A stretch of DNA of 64,000 nt from Candidatus Tenderia electrophaga. GTDB lineage: Bacteria; Pseudomonadota; Gammaproteobacteria; Tenderiales; Tenderiaceae. Location of the stretch: assembly GCA_001447805.1 (NCBI GenBank), contig CP013099.1, positions 1,550,001 to 1,614,000 of the forward strand. Direction: 5' to 3'. Positions 50,274 through 60,480 of the stretch are shown here, piece after piece. The notes below the pieces were generated by a model. That model was not told where the DNA came from, made no database searches, and worked only from the letters and a program-made list of their open reading frames with translations. Numbering within the stretch: the stretch's first letter is position 1; each line of letters opens with the position of its first letter. The translations under genes were made by a program, and so were the position numbers.

Positions 50274-52451
50274 ATGATCAGGATTCTGGCATCGATACTG
50301 CGCTGGTTGCTGGCGCGTTTGTATAAGATCGAGGTCGCCGGCCGGCACCACCTGGACGACCTGGATGAGAACGTGTTGGTGGTGGCCAACCACACCTCGT
50401 TTCTCGACGCCTTGTTGTTGTATCTGTTTCTGCCGTTTCCGGTGACCTTCGCCATCAATACCCATCAGTCCCGCCAATGGTATGTGCGTGCCTTCAGGGA
50501 CGTGGTGCGTCTGTTTCCCTTGGACCCGGCCAACCCCTTGTCGATCCGCACCCTGATCCAACAGCTGCAGCAAGGCGAACGGGTGGTGATCTTTCCCGAG
50601 GGACGCATTACCGTCACCGGCGCCCTGATGAAGGTCTATAACGGCCCGGGGTTGGTGGCCGTCAAGAGCGGCGCCCAGGTCTTGCCGGTGGCTATCAACG
50701 GCGCGCAGTACACCACCTTTTCGCGCCTCAAGAACAAGGTGAGACTGCGCTGGTTTCCCAAGATTACGCTCACCATCATGGCGCCGCGCCGTATCGAACC
50801 GCCGCAGAATCTGCGCGGTCGTGATCAGCGTGAATACGCCGGCAAGCGGCTGTCCGATCTTATGGTGGAGATGGTGTTCCAGGCCGATGCGGCCAACCAC
50901 AATCTGTTCAAGAGTTTGCTCGACGCCCGCAATATCCACGGCGGTTCCCATGGCGTGGTGGAGGATCCGCAGAAGACCCGTCTCAGCTATAACGATCTGT
51001 TGCTGCGCATCATCTTGCTGGGCCGGTGGTTTAAGACTCGCACCGGGCGAGGCGACAAGGTGGGCGTGCTGCTGCCCAACATGAACGGCGCGGTGGTGAC
51101 ATTCTGGGCCCTGGTGGCCCAGGACCGGGTGCCGGCCATGCTCAATTTCACCGCCGGCGCGAAGGGGATGGTGTCGGCCTGTGAGACGGCCGGCCTCAAA
51201 ACGGTTGTTACGTCGCGCCAGTTTATTCGACGCGCGGATCTCGATGAGGCGGTCGCGGCGTTGGCGGACAAGGTGGAGATCCTCTATCTGGAGGATCTGG
51301 CCAAGGACATCGCCCGCGCCGATAAGTTGAAGGCCTGGATCGCCAGCCGCCTGGAGGCGTTGATCAACAGTCAGGTCGATTGCCAGACCGATCCCGATGC
51401 CGCGGCGGTGGTCTTGTTTACCTCGGGCTCCGAGGGCGTGCCCAAGGGCGTGGTATTGTCACACCGCAATCTATTGGCCAATATTCGCCAGCTCACCACG
51501 CGTTTTGATTTCAACGCCCACGATGTGCTGCTCAACGCCATGCCCATGTTCCATGCCTTCGGCCTGACCGGCGGTACCTTGCTGCCCATCCTCAGCGGCA
51601 TGCGCACCGTGCTCTATCCCTCGCCGCTGCATTATCGCGTCATTCCCGAGTTGGCCTACGATACGGGCGCCACCATTCTGTTCGGCACCAATACCTTTCT
51701 GGCGGGCTATGCCAAGGCCGCCCACCCCTACGATTTCTACTCGGTGCGTTATGTCTTTGCCGGGGCGGAGCGGCTTAAACCCGAGACCCGTGAGCTGTGG
51801 CAGCAGAAATTCGGTGTGCGCATTTTTGAAGGTTACGGCGCCACCGAGTGCAGCCCGGTGGTGGCGGGCAATACGCCCATGGATTATCGTCCCGGCAGCG
51901 TGGGTCGGCTGATGCCGGGCATGGCGTATCAGCTCGAGGCTGTGGCAGGTTTGGAACAGGGCGGTCGGCTGCATGTGCGCGGTCCTAATGTGATGGCCGG
52001 CTATCTGTTGCATGATCGGCCCGGTGAACTGGTGGCGCCGCAATCCGTGTTCGGTCCCGGTTGGTACGATACCGGCGACATTGTCACGATCGATGCCGAT
52101 GGCTTTATCTATATCCAAGGTCGCGTCAAACGTTTCGCCAAGGTGGCCGGTGAGATGATATCTCTATCCGTAGCCGAAAACCTGGCCGCCAAGCTCTGGC
52201 CCGATGAACAGCATGCCGCGATCGCGGTGGACGATCCGGGCAAGGGTGAGAAAGTCGTCTTGCTGACGGAGCGGCCGGGCGCCGATCGTTCCGCTCTGCT
52301 GGAGCAGGCCCGCCGCGAGGGCGTGGGCGAACTCGCCCTGCCGCGCCAGGTGATCACGGTGTCGCAGATTCCGCTGTTAGGCATCGGCAAGATCGATTAT
52401 CTGCGCGCCGCCGCCTTGGCGGAAGATCGGCTCGCGGCACATCGAGACTAA
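50274..52451 (+). CDS. aas: Acyltransferase / acyl-ACP synthetase fusion (Aas-like)
   Basis: A 725-residue protein from ATG 50274 (MIRILASILRW), with AAGG seven bases upstream; the earlier start at 50193 lies inside alr. The N-terminal PlsC domain (~1-220) has NHTSFLDALL (the HX4D motif) and FPEGRIT. The C-terminal AMP-binding domain has VLFTSGSEGVPKGVVLSH, GYGATECSPV and the YDTGDIVTIDADGFIYIQGR signature. Aas re-acylates lysophosphatidylethanolamine in the inner membrane using activated fatty acids. An LplT transporter gene, often adjacent, is not seen. Confidence 0.92.
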   Translation: MIRILASILRWLLARLYKIEVAGRHHLDDLDENVLVVANHTSFLDALLLYLFLPFPVTFAINTHQSRQWYVRAFRDVVRLFPLDPANPLSIRTLIQQLQQGERVVIFPEGRITVTGALMKVYNGPGLVAVKSGAQVLPVAINGAQYTTFSRLKNKVRLRWFPKITLTIMAPRRIEPPQNLRGRDQREYAGKRLSDLMVEMVFQADAANHNLFKSLLDARNIHGGSHGVVEDPQKTRLSYNDLLLRIILLGRWFKTRTGRGDKVGVLLPNMNGAVVTFWALVAQDRVPAMLNFTAGAKGMVSACETAGLKTVVTSRQFIRRADLDEAVAALADKVEILYLEDLAKDIARADKLKAWIASRLEALINSQVDCQTDPDAAAVVLFTSGSEGVPKGVVLSHRNLLANIRQLTTRFDFNAHDVLLNAMPMFHAFGLTGGTLLPILSGMRTVLYPSPLHYRVIPELAYDTGATILFGTNTFLAGYAKAAHPYDFYSVRYVFAGAERLKPETRELWQQKFGVRIFEGYGATECSPVVAGNTPMDYRPGSVGRLMPGMAYQLEAVAGLEQGGRLHVRGPNVMAGYLLHDRPGELVAPQSVFGPGWYDTGDIVTIDADGFIYIQGRVKRFAKVAGEMISLSVAENLAAKLWPDEQHAAIAVDDPGKGEKVVLLTERPGADRSALLEQARREGVGELALPRQVITVSQIPLLGIGKIDYLRAAALAEDRLAAHRD

Positions 52452-52460
52452 GCTGGGCGC

Positions 52461-53687
52461 GTGATCAACCGTCGTCATTTCCTGGTACTGCTGGGCCTCT
52501 TCGGTCTCGCCGCCGTGGGGCTGCGCTATTGGCCGCGGCAGGGTTGGTGGAATCCCTGTCTTGAGGGACCGATTCCAGCGGCGTTGCTGCAACACGAGTT
52601 GCTTCAGGCCGCCTGGCAGGGTATTGATCCAAACCAGGTGTGGGACAGCCACGTCCATATCGCCGGGGTGGGGGACGGCGCCAGCGGTATCCATATCGAT
52701 CCGGACATGCGTTCCCCCTTACATCCCATTCAGTACGCCCAGTTCCAGTTCTATCTTGATGCCGCCTGCGTCGATGACGTCGACAGCATCGATGCAGCCT
52801 ATGTCGCGCGGCTGCTGCATCTGCAGCGGGGATTCCAGTCGCGCAGCCGTCTCATGCTGCTGGCCTTGGATTATCGCCACGATCAGGCCGGCCGCGCGCA
52901 GCCGCAGCAAAGCCAGCTATACGTGCCCAATGAATATGCGGCCGCCTTGCATCGGCGCCATCCCGAGGCCTTTGAGTGGATCGCCTCCGTTCATCCTTAC
53001 CGGGAGGATTGTGTCGAGGCGCTGGCCTGGGCGGCGGCCCACGGCGCTCGGGCGGTCAAATGGTTGCCGTCGCTAATGGCTATCGACCCGGCATCGAAAC
53101 GCTGCGACGCGTTTTATGCCGCCTTGAGGCGCCACAATCTGCCCTTACTGACCCACGCCGGCTCCGAATACGCCCTGGATGTGTTCGGCTCGCAACGGTT
53201 CAATCATCCGCTGCTGTTGCGCTATCCCCTGGAACAGGGCGTGACCGTCATCGTTGCCCATTGTGCCTCTCTCGGCAGCGCCCCCGATCTGGACAAATCG
53301 CCGCATGCGCCAGCGCGCCACAATATGGAATTCTTTGCCCGCCTGATGGCGGAACAGGATTACGAGGGACAGCTCTACGGCGATATTGCCGCGATCACGA
53401 CAGTTAATCGCAGCCTGGATGTGATTCAGACCCTATTCACACGCGAGCAGTGGCAGCATAGACTAATCAATGGCTCGGACTATCCGATTCCCGGTGTCAT
53501 GCCCCTGTATGCGCTTGAGCGTTATGTGGCGGCGGGCGTCCTCAGCCGGGAGGCCGCCCGGCTGTTGACCGAGATCAGACGCTACAATGTCTTATTGTTT
53601 GATTTCCTCCTCAAGCGCAGTCTGTGTTTCGACGGTGCCAGACTTGGGGCTCAGGTGTTTGAAACGCGCCGACTGTTTTCCGTTTAA
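52461..53687 (+). CDS. Amidohydrolase-family (COG2159-like) metal-dependent hydrolase
   Basis: A 408-residue TIM-barrel hydrolase starting at GTG (52461), nine bases after the aas stop. The N-terminus MINRRHFLVLLGLFGLAAV has a twin-arginine-like motif and a hydrophobic stretch, so the enzyme is probably exported or anchored facing the periplasm. The metal site starts with WDSHVHIAG (HxH), continues with LPLLTHAGSE and IVAHCASLG, and ends with the conserved aspartate in NGSDYPIPG. The substrate is unknown; relatives are decarboxylases or lactone/amide hydrolases. Confidence 0.85.
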   Translation: MINRRHFLVLLGLFGLAAVGLRYWPRQGWWNPCLEGPIPAALLQHELLQAAWQGIDPNQVWDSHVHIAGVGDGASGIHIDPDMRSPLHPIQYAQFQFYLDAACVDDVDSIDAAYVARLLHLQRGFQSRSRLMLLALDYRHDQAGRAQPQQSQLYVPNEYAAALHRRHPEAFEWIASVHPYREDCVEALAWAAAHGARAVKWLPSLMAIDPASKRCDAFYAALRRHNLPLLTHAGSEYALDVFGSQRFNHPLLLRYPLEQGVTVIVAHCASLGSAPDLDKSPHAPARHNMEFFARLMAEQDYEGQLYGDIAAITTVNRSLDVIQTLFTREQWQHRLINGSDYPIPGVMPLYALERYVAAGVLSREAARLLTEIRRYNVLLFDFLLKRSLCFDGARLGAQVFETRRLFSV

Positions 53688-53794
53688 AGCGATATCGGCA
53701 TGGTTTGCGATGCAGATGCCGGACTATTGAACCAAGCGGGACGGTTTTTCGACGGTGACGGGTAATCACGGTGTACCCTGGTGACGGGGACGGA

Positions 53795-53809
53795 CCCCTG
53801 GCTCAGGGG
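53795..53809. repeat. Short GC hairpin upstream of the SH3 lipoprotein gene
   Basis: CCCCTG and CAGGGG pair around GCT in the 160-base gap. No T-run follows on the plus strand. It may end the previous transcript weakly or sit in the leader of the next gene. Confidence 0.35.
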
Positions 53810-53848
53810 GTATTGTGATAAGAATTATGTGCAAGGACGTGAATCATT

Positions 53849-54625
53849 TTGGCGAGATTAGCGCATCATCGAAGACCTGATACGTCAGGTGAAAACAGCG
53901 TGCCTCCGAGGCTGCGTTGCGGCGCTACGGCGGCATGTTTGACCGTGCTGCTGTGGGGCTTGATTATGGCCGGATGTAGCGCTACGCGGCCCGAGATCGA
54001 TGCACCCAGCGCAGTGCAGCAATTGCAGATGCAGATAACTCGCCTGGAGCAGCGCCTCGCCGAGAAAGAGCGGGAGATCAATCGCCTGAGGGCCCAACAG
54101 CAGGGCCGGGCGAAGGAGTTGCAGCAGAGCGCCAGCGAAGCCGCGCAGGCCGAGGTCAAGCTGCGTCGGTTTGCCACCGAGGCTGATGTAGTCTCGCGGC
54201 TGGCCGAGGTGGAAGTGGCCTTGGAAACGTTGCAAAGCCGCTTGGGCAAGGATCGACAGGCGCCGCTGCAAAGCACGGCCCAAGGTTTGCTCGACGCGGC
54301 CTCAAGCGCCTTTGACCGAGGTGAACTCAGTGAGGCCGCAGAATTGGCGGCCCAGGCGCGGCAATTGATTGACATGCTCAGCGAAAATTTAGCCGCAGCG
54401 AATCTGCAGTCGGCGCCGGAAGTGCCCTTCAAAATCACCATCCCATTGCGCACCAAGACGGACACGCGCCTGCGCCGTCAGCCGGACCCGAACGCCGCCG
54501 TACTCGATGTGTTGCAGCGCACCACGCCGGTCATCGTGCGTGCTTACCGTGGACCATGGTTGCAGGTCCAAACCGAGGCGGGCGATTCAGGTTGGGTGCT
54601 GGGCGAGCTGCTCGAGCCGCGCTAG
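53849..54625 (+). CDS. SH3-domain lipoprotein
   Basis: A 258-residue protein. The only start for the full frame is TTG (53849), with AAGGA about eleven bases upstream; a GTG at 53898 (just before PPRLRCG) would give a more usual signal peptide, so the start is uncertain. A lipoprotein signal ends LLWGLIMAGCS. A coiled coil rich in Gln, Glu and Arg follows (~75-190), then a C-terminal bacterial SH3 domain (LRRQPDPNAAVLDVL to GDSGWVLGELLE). It should sit in the envelope and bind peptidoglycan or a protein partner. Function is unknown. Confidence 0.82.
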   Translation: MARLAHHRRPDTSGENSVPPRLRCGATAACLTVLLWGLIMAGCSATRPEIDAPSAVQQLQMQITRLEQRLAEKEREINRLRAQQQGRAKELQQSASEAAQAEVKLRRFATEADVVSRLAEVEVALETLQSRLGKDRQAPLQSTAQGLLDAASSAFDRGELSEAAELAAQARQLIDMLSENLAAANLQSAPEVPFKITIPLRTKTDTRLRRQPDPNAAVLDVLQRTTPVIVRAYRGPWLQVQTEAGDSGWVLGELLEPR

Positions 54626-54671
54626 GGGTGGGCGCCGCGCGCGGCCGCTGCATTACAATTATTCGAGTATG

Positions 54672-56303
54672 TCAAAGGGCGCAATGAACCCGGTTGCGAC
54701 CGGCATGCTTGGCTGCGTAGAGCACCTCGTCGGCGCGCGCAATAATGGCCTCTATATTTTTGTCGCTGTCGCGTATACCGGCGACGCCGATACTGAGGGT
54801 CACCGCCAATGACTGTCCCTCGAATTGACAGCATTTGTCTCGAATCGCACCGCATATGCGCTCCGCCAGATCCCGCGCGGTAGCGGTGTTTGTTTCGGGC
54901 AACACGATGACAAATTCCTCGCCGCCGTAGCGTGCCGCATAGTCGACACTGCGGATTGATTGGGTCAGGATGTGAGCGACGCTTTTCAATACTTCATCGC
55001 CGGCCAGATGGCCGTAGCTATCATTGAGCGCCTTGAAATGATCGATATCCAATAACAGCACGGCGAAGGGATGGCGGTGGCGTTCATAACGCGCCAGTTG
55101 ATCGGTCAGAATATCATCCAGCTTTTTGCGGTTGTAGAGACCGGTGAGATTATCCGTAATCGAAAGCCGTTCCAGCAGCTGGTTTTGCTGTTGCAGGGCC
55201 TGATTGGCCGCCTCGACTTGGGCATGACTGTGACGCAGATGCTCGGTCATCTGATTGAATACCCGGGTGAGACGGCCGATCTCATCACGTCGCGTTACCG
55301 GAAGCGCTATCTCCAAATCACCGGCGGCGACACGGTCCGCGGCGCCGGTCAGGCGTTCCAACGGTGTGACGATGGAGCGCCCCATCCCCCAGCCGATCAA
55401 GGCCACCAGCAGCGTCAGTCCTCCCAGCAGGCTGAGAAACAGATTGCGAAACGCCGTCCATGCCTGGTAGATCTCGTCGCGGTCCCGCTCGGCGACCACC
55501 AGCAGGGGCAGAGTCCCTGCGGTGTCGGCGAGCCCGAGGACTTCGCCGGTTAAGGGACGCTCATAAACGATGGGTTGGCCCTGATGCTGTATCAGTCGTT
55601 GGACTGTCCGCGACTCCAGTGGGGATAGCTCGCTGGACCGGGCTAGGGTATCCAGTAATGGTCTTCCCGCCCGGTCCATGAGCACCACGTATCCCGCAGA
55701 TATGTCAGACCTGTGTTTCAGCGTTGGGGCCACACTGTTCAGATCGACCACCGCAACCAAGGCGCCGATAATTTTGTCGTCGAGCGACAGTACCGGTACG
55801 GCCAAGCTGAAGGTCGCGGTGTGGGCGCTGCTGTCCCAATGCGGCGCGTCGATCACCACACCCTTGGTTGCGGCGTCTTCGGGCCACGGCGCCGACAGGG
55901 AGACGACAGCGCCTGTCTGGGCACTGCTGGCCACCTGCTTTCCGGAGGCGTCAAGCACGGTCAATTGCAGCAGCGCATCCAGTTTCTGTTCCACCAGCCG
56001 CAGATAGTGCGGCAGCATCTGCAGTGCGTTATCGCCGTCAGCGGTGTCGTTGTGTTGGGCGATGCCGTTGATGACCGTATTTGAATTGGACAGCGTGCGT
56101 AAGCCGTCGACGCGTTCCTTGAGCCAGAACTCCAGTTCGCGACGGGTGTCGCCCGCCAGCACACGCAGTTGGTGTGTGACATTGTCGGCGATCATGGTCT
56201 CGTTCTGCCAGAAGGAAAGCAGGCCCAACCCCGCTGAGGGGATCAGCGTGGCCAGAACGGCGAAGATTAGAATCTTGCTCTTGATGCTGCTTACCGCGAT
56301 CAC
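54672..56303 (-). CDS. Cache-HAMP-GGDEF diguanylate cyclase
   Basis: A 543-residue membrane protein starting at GTG (56303). TM1 (~10-30), a periplasmic Cache-type sensor (~35-280), TM2 (~285-310), a HAMP linker (ITLE-like TPLERLTGAADRVAAGDLE), a coiled coil and a GGDEF domain. The active site is GGEEF, and the inhibitory I-site RxxD (RSVD) lies five residues before it, so c-di-GMP synthesis with product feedback is expected. It opposes the HD-GYP proteins at 6424 and 14028. It is convergent with the SH3 lipoprotein gene. Confidence 0.94.
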   Translation of the reverse strand: MIAVSSIKSKILIFAVLATLIPSAGLGLLSFWQNETMIADNVTHQLRVLAGDTRRELEFWLKERVDGLRTLSNSNTVINGIAQHNDTADGDNALQMLPHYLRLVEQKLDALLQLTVLDASGKQVASSAQTGAVVSLSAPWPEDAATKGVVIDAPHWDSSAHTATFSLAVPVLSLDDKIIGALVAVVDLNSVAPTLKHRSDISAGYVVLMDRAGRPLLDTLARSSELSPLESRTVQRLIQHQGQPIVYERPLTGEVLGLADTAGTLPLLVVAERDRDEIYQAWTAFRNLFLSLLGGLTLLVALIGWGMGRSIVTPLERLTGAADRVAAGDLEIALPVTRRDEIGRLTRVFNQMTEHLRHSHAQVEAANQALQQQNQLLERLSITDNLTGLYNRKKLDDILTDQLARYERHRHPFAVLLLDIDHFKALNDSYGHLAGDEVLKSVAHILTQSIRSVDYAARYGGEEFVIVLPETNTATARDLAERICGAIRDKCCQFEGQSLAVTLSIGVAGIRDSDKNIEAIIARADEVLYAAKHAGRNRVHCAL

Positions 56304-56401
56304 GACAGCCCTTCGTTCGTCGGATATCAGTCAGCAAGTTACACAGAAAATGGATTGTAGGCCAGTGTTGGAGCGTCGTGTATAGGCGACAAATTGAGGC
56401 T

Positions 56402-57049
56402 TTACTCAAATTCGTCCAAGCCGCTTTCCTTTTGTTCCAGTTCCCGGGCCCAACGTTCTTCTACGCTCTCGTCGGTATTCACCGATTCTTCTTCGAGTTT
56501 GGCGTTTTGGGTCGGCAGCACGTCATTCTCGTAGCGTTTGAAAATAACGATCTTGTCGCTGGCGTGCACTTGTACCAGCTTCAGGCATTGACCTTTGGCC
56601 GAGGTGAACTTATTCAGCTCGCCCACTTCACAGCGATCGGCGCCGTGTACGCGAATGTAGTCGATGTCGTCGCAAGGGAGACCGCTGAAGGTGATTTCGT
56701 TAAAGCGGTCGTTGGTGGGTTTGAGGTGCTGAAAGCCTTTGGTGACTGTCTCGTAGCGGACCTCTTCATCGACGTAGGCGGAGAACATGAAAATAATGCT
56801 GGTAATCTTGTCGGCCAGATCATTTTTCAGCCTCAGGCCGACACGGCAATAGGCCGCACCGGACTCGGTAAATTCCACGCTGAGGCGGGCGTAACGGTTG
56901 TCGGGTGGTGTGTTTTTTATGTACTCCCAACTGTGGTCGTCCTTGAGGAGAACACGCTTGCCGTTGACGGCGACGGCCTCGGTATCCGCCATGACGCTGG
57001 GGCTGGTGAAGATCAAAAAGGCGAAAACTGTTGCAAGTCTGCGTGTCAT
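56402..57049 (-). CDS. Exported protein of unknown function (DUF3157-like)
   Basis: A 215-residue protein; ATG at 57049 (MTRRLATVFAF) is chosen over a longer frame to 57196. A signal peptide ends around SVMADTEA. The mature start VNGKRVLLKDDHSWEY is seen in small periplasmic DUF3157-type proteins. Two to four cysteines (YCRVGL, LPCDD, DRCEVG, GQCLKL) could form disulfides, and the tail is very acidic. It lies 98 bases upstream of the diguanylate cyclase on the same strand. Confidence 0.75.
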   Translation of the reverse strand: MTRRLATVFAFLIFTSPSVMADTEAVAVNGKRVLLKDDHSWEYIKNTPPDNRYARLSVEFTESGAAYCRVGLRLKNDLADKITSIIFMFSAYVDEEVRYETVTKGFQHLKPTNDRFNEITFSGLPCDDIDYIRVHGADRCEVGELNKFTSAKGQCLKLVQVHASDKIVIFKRYENDVLPTQNAKLEEESVNTDESVEERWARELEQKESGLDEFE

Positions 57050-57389
57050 GCGGAAATACCCGTCGTTGTTGGCTGCGCCGTTGAGGCGTAAAGACCGCAT
57101 TATAGGCCGCCTGCCTGTCGACTCACAAAGCCATACTTTGGGAGCCCAGGCCGGCGCTCCATTGAGGGGGTCGCCGCGAGGCCGCAGGGCCATCAAATGT
57201 CCTAAGTTAAATAGTGGATTTTAATAACGTTTTCTCTATATCGCGGGGCGTGCTCGTTAGCGAGGGTGGCCGCCATGCCGGGGCCAAAAAGCTGGTCTAC
57301 TATAAATATGTATTGGTTTTAGATGTATCGAATGCTAATATGCGCAAAGAGCTTATGAAATATAGGTGTATATTTGATAGGTGTATACC
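57050..57389. other. AT-rich divergent region upstream of fixH
   Basis: About 340 bases. The 90 bases next to fixH are clearly richer in A+T than the flanks and contain TATAAATAT (~57300). No canonical FNR/Anr site (TTGAT-N4-ATCAA) is seen. The 83-codon frame here starts on TTG and runs into fixH out of frame; it is not called. Confidence 0.5.
57363..57387 (+). repeat. 10-bp direct repeat before fixH
   Basis: TAGGTGTATA occurs at 57363-57372 and 57378-57387, a 15-base period. The second copy supplies the likely ribosome site of fixH and ends two bases before its ATG. It may be a protein- or RNA-binding site or a chance repeat. Confidence 0.45.
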
Positions 57390-57896
57390 ATGGCAAATGA
57401 GACAAAACAGGAACCCGCTTGGCGCAACCCCTGGGTTTGGACCTTGGCGAGCATCATGGGTGTGACCTTGCTGGTAAACATTACCCTGATCACCATCGCC
57501 TTTTTGGAACCGCCCGGCTTGGTTGTGGACGACTATTACGAGAAGGGAAAATCCTACTTGTATAATAAGGCCCAGCGCGAAAAAGACCTCGCCCGGCTGG
57601 CTTGGGACTTGGAACTGGATCTGCCCAAGTCACCGCAACTGGCCGAGCCCCAGCCCTATTTGGTGCGGGCGGTGGACCGCAACGGCCGTCCCATCGAGGG
57701 GGCGCGGGCTGAGTTCGCCGCCTTTCGTCCGGTCGAGCACGGCCATGATTTCGTCGTCGCCATGCAGGATGTGGGCGCCGGTTATTATGCCGCCAATGTG
57801 GACTTCGGGCTGCCGGGCAACTGGGATTTGATCGTCACGGTGCAGCAGGGCGAAGATAAACTCGATATCGCCGAGCGCATTTTCATCGACGATTAA
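57390..57896 (+). CDS. fixH: FixH/CcoH-family cbb3 oxidase assembly protein
   Basis: A 168-residue membrane protein; ATG at 57390 ([15 protein letters not shown]). One N-terminal helix (~17-38) is preceded by the family signature WRNPWVW and followed by [10 protein letters not shown], and the C-terminal part is a periplasmic beta domain. FixH/CcoH is needed for stable assembly of cbb3-type cytochrome c oxidase. It starts the unit fixH-ccoI-ccoS, but the oxidase genes ccoNOP and ccoG are not in the window. Confidence 0.92.
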   Translation: MANETKQEPAWRNPWVWTLASIMGVTLLVNITLITIAFLEPPGLVVDDYYEKGKSYLYNKAQREKDLARLAWDLELDLPKSPQLAEPQPYLVRAVDRNGRPIEGARAEFAAFRPVEHGHDFVVAMQDVGAGYYAANVDFGLPGNWDLIVTVQQGEDKLDIAERIFIDD

Positions 57897-57903
57897 CCGC
57901 CCT

Positions 57904-60480
57904 ATGTCAGTCGCCGCCGAGACGTGTTTCCATTGCGGCCTGCCGATCGAGCCTGCGGCACGTCAGCAGGGGCTGATCAAGGGTTGCTGTCATGCATTCT
58001 GTTGTTCCGGCTGCCTGCTGGTGTGTCAGACCCTCCACGAATCCGGTCTGGCCGGTTTCTACGACAAGCTCAAATCCAAGGATGCCCTCGCCCCGCCGCC
58101 CCGGGCCGCCCGCGACCTGGAGCAATTCGACCTGGATGACGTCCAGGCCGATTTTGTCACCACCCGCGACGACATCAGCGCGGCCACCGTGTTGGTGGAG
58201 GGTATCCACTGCGCCGCCTGTGTTTGGCTTATTGAACGCGCACTCGGCGATTTGGAAGGGGTGCTCACCGCCGAGGTGAATATGGCCCATCATCGCCTGC
58301 GGTTGCGCTGGCAGCGCGACAGCTTGTTGTTGTCCACTGTGTTGAAGCGCCTGGCGCAGATCGGCTACCAGGCCGTGCCGTACACCCCCGAGGCGGCGGA
58401 AAGCGAGGCGGCCAAGCGCCATCGCGCCCTGCTGTATCGCATGGCCTTCGCCGGTTTCGGCGTGATGAATATTATGTGGATCTCCATCGCCCTGTTCGCC
58501 GGTGCCTCGTCGGCCTCCGGTATCGACCCCGAGCACAAACAGTTCTTTCATTGGATCAGCCTGCTCATTGCCACGCCGGTGCTGCTGTATGCGGGTTGGC
58601 CTATCATCCGCTCGGGACTGCGCGGTCTGTTGCACGGCCAGTTGACCATGGATCTGCCGGTGACCATCGGCGCCCTGGCGACTTACGCCTATTCGCTATG
58701 GATCACCCTGCGGGGTTCGGGTGAGGTCTATTTCGATACCGTGGTGACCTTCCTGTTCATCATCCTGGTGGGGCGCTATCTCGAGGGTGTGTCGCGCCGC
58801 AATGCCACCTCGGCCACCCGGCGTTTGATGGAGCTGCAACCGCGCAGCGCCCTCAAGTTGACGCCGGCGGCCGAACCTCAGCGGGTGAGCGTGCGCAGCC
58901 TGCGTCTGGGTGATCGGGTGCTGGTGCGCCCCGGTGATAAGGTGCCGGTGGACGGTCGGGTCATGGAGGGGCGTTCCGAGATCAGTGAGGCCATGCTCAC
59001 CGGCGAGGCTCAGCCGGTGTTGAAACAGGACGGTGATCGCGTCGTGGCCGGCACGGTCAATGGCCAGGGGGCCCTGGTGGTGCAGGTGGAGCAACTGGGC
59101 CAGGATACCGCTTTGGCCAAGATCATCCACCTGGTGGAGACGGCCCAAGGCGCCAAGGCCCCCATCCAGTGCCTGGCCGATCGCATTGTGCCCTGGTTCG
59201 TCGCCGCCACCCTGGGCCTGGCGGCCGTCACCTTCTTCGTCTGGCTGCGTCAGGACGTCGATACCGCCCTGCTGGCGGCCACCTCGGTGCTGATCATCAC
59301 CTGTCCCTGTGCCTTTGGCTTGGCCACGCCCATGGGCATCGCCGTGAGCGTGGGGCACGGCGCCAAAAACGGCCTATTGGTCAAGAACGGCGGGGCCATT
59401 GAGGGCCTGGCCGGGATCAGCCATGTGGTGTTCGACAAGACCGGCACCCTCACCGAGGGAGAACTTACGGTGGCCGGCATGCATGTCAATCCGGAATCGA
59501 CATGGGACGAGGCCGAGATCCTGGGCCTGGTGGCCGCGGCGGAGTCGCGTTCAGAGCATCATGTGGCCAAGGCCGTGGTCGCCTATGCCAGACAACGGGG
59601 CGGTGAACACAGAGACGCGCAACTGGACAGCTTTCACAGCCTGCCGGGCCAGGGCGTGGAGGCGCAACTGCGAGGGCGTCGGATTCGCATGGGGAATGCC
59701 GCCTTGCTGGCGGGCCGGGCCTTGTCCACGTACATGGCCCGACAGCAGGCCCAGATCGAGGCGCAGGGCGGCAGTGCCGTGTTTGCCCTGATAGATGATC
59801 AGGTGGTCGCCATCTTCGGCCTGCAGGACCGTATCCGTGAAGAGGCGAGGGCGGTGGTGACGGCCCTGCGGCAACGGGGCATGGGCGTGACCCTGCTCAC
59901 CGGCGACAGCCGCGCCGCCGCCGAGAAGGTGGCCGAGGCCCTGGGCGGCATGGCGGTGATCGCCGAGGTGTTGCCTCAGCACAAGGAGCGGGTTATCAGC
60001 GAGCTGCAGGCCCGGGGCGAGAAGGTGGCCATGATCGGTGACGGCGTCAACGATGCCCCGGCCCTGGCCCGCGCCGATGTGGGCATCGCCATGGGCGGTG
60101 GCACCGACGTTTCCATGGACTGCGCCGATTTCGTGTTGATGGACAATTCCCTCTCACGCCTGTTGTTCGGTGTCGATCTGGCGCGCCGCAGCCTGACCAT
60201 TATTCGCCAGAATATCAGCCTGTCCCTGGGCTATAACCTGATCCTGGTGCCCCTGGCCATGGCCGCCATGGTCACCCCGGTCGTCGCCGCCATCGCCATG
60301 CCCTTGAGTTCGCTGGCGGTGATCGGCAATGCCCTGCGTATCCGCCGGCTGAGCCATTTTGAAACGAGAGGAGAATCCGCCTATGGAAACCATTTACGCC
60401 CTGGTACCCGCCATGATCCTGTTGGCCCTGGTGAGCGTGGTGGTCTTCTTCTGGGCCGCGCGCAGCGGTCAGTACGATGA
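57904..60480 (+). CDS. ccoI: Copper-translocating P-type ATPase CcoI/FixI
   Basis: An 858-residue P1B-type ATPase. A cysteine-rich N-terminus ([14 protein letters not shown]), a heavy-metal domain with [10 protein letters not shown] (~residue 100), eight membrane helices, the metal-gate motif [10 protein letters not shown], phosphorylation motif DKTGTLTEG and [10 protein letters not shown]. CcoI supplies copper for the cbb3 oxidase. The family core ends near IRRLSHFE (~60360); the last ~40 residues overlap ccoS by 98 bases and are unlike the family, so either the tail is real or a small frameshift lengthened the frame. Confidence 0.96.
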   Translation: MSVAAETCFHCGLPIEPAARQQGLIKGCCHAFCCSGCLLVCQTLHESGLAGFYDKLKSKDALAPPPRAARDLEQFDLDDVQADFVTTRDDISAATVLVEGIHCAACVWLIERALGDLEGVLTAEVNMAHHRLRLRWQRDSLLLSTVLKRLAQIGYQAVPYTPEAAESEAAKRHRALLYRMAFAGFGVMNIMWISIALFAGASSASGIDPEHKQFFHWISLLIATPVLLYAGWPIIRSGLRGLLHGQLTMDLPVTIGALATYAYSLWITLRGSGEVYFDTVVTFLFIILVGRYLEGVSRRNATSATRRLMELQPRSALKLTPAAEPQRVSVRSLRLGDRVLVRPGDKVPVDGRVMEGRSEISEAMLTGEAQPVLKQDGDRVVAGTVNGQGALVVQVEQLGQDTALAKIIHLVETAQGAKAPIQCLADRIVPWFVAATLGLAAVTFFVWLRQDVDTALLAATSVLIITCPCAFGLATPMGIAVSVGHGAKNGLLVKNGGAIEGLAGISHVVFDKTGTLTEGELTVAGMHVNPESTWDEAEILGLVAAAESRSEHHVAKAVVAYARQRGGEHRDAQLDSFHSLPGQGVEAQLRGRRIRMGNAALLAGRALSTYMARQQAQIEAQGGSAVFALIDDQVVAIFGLQDRIREEARAVVTALRQRGMGVTLLTGDSRAAAEKVAEALGGMAVIAEVLPQHKERVISELQARGEKVAMIGDGVNDAPALARADVGIAMGGGTDVSMDCADFVLMDNSLSRLLFGVDLARRSLTIIRQNISLSLGYNLILVPLAMAAMVTPVVAAIAMPLSSLAVIGNALRIRRLSHFETRGESAYGNHLRPGTRHDPVGPGERGGLLLGRAQRSVR

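Noticed and set aside
53849-53897. Alternative view that the SH3 lipoprotein starts at GTG 53898
   Set aside because: Not fully rejected: it would give a cleaner signal peptide, but the longer frame has a better ribosome site, so the longer start is listed with a note.
57214-57465. 83-codon frame across the fixH start
   Set aside because: It overlaps fixH in another frame and has no features.
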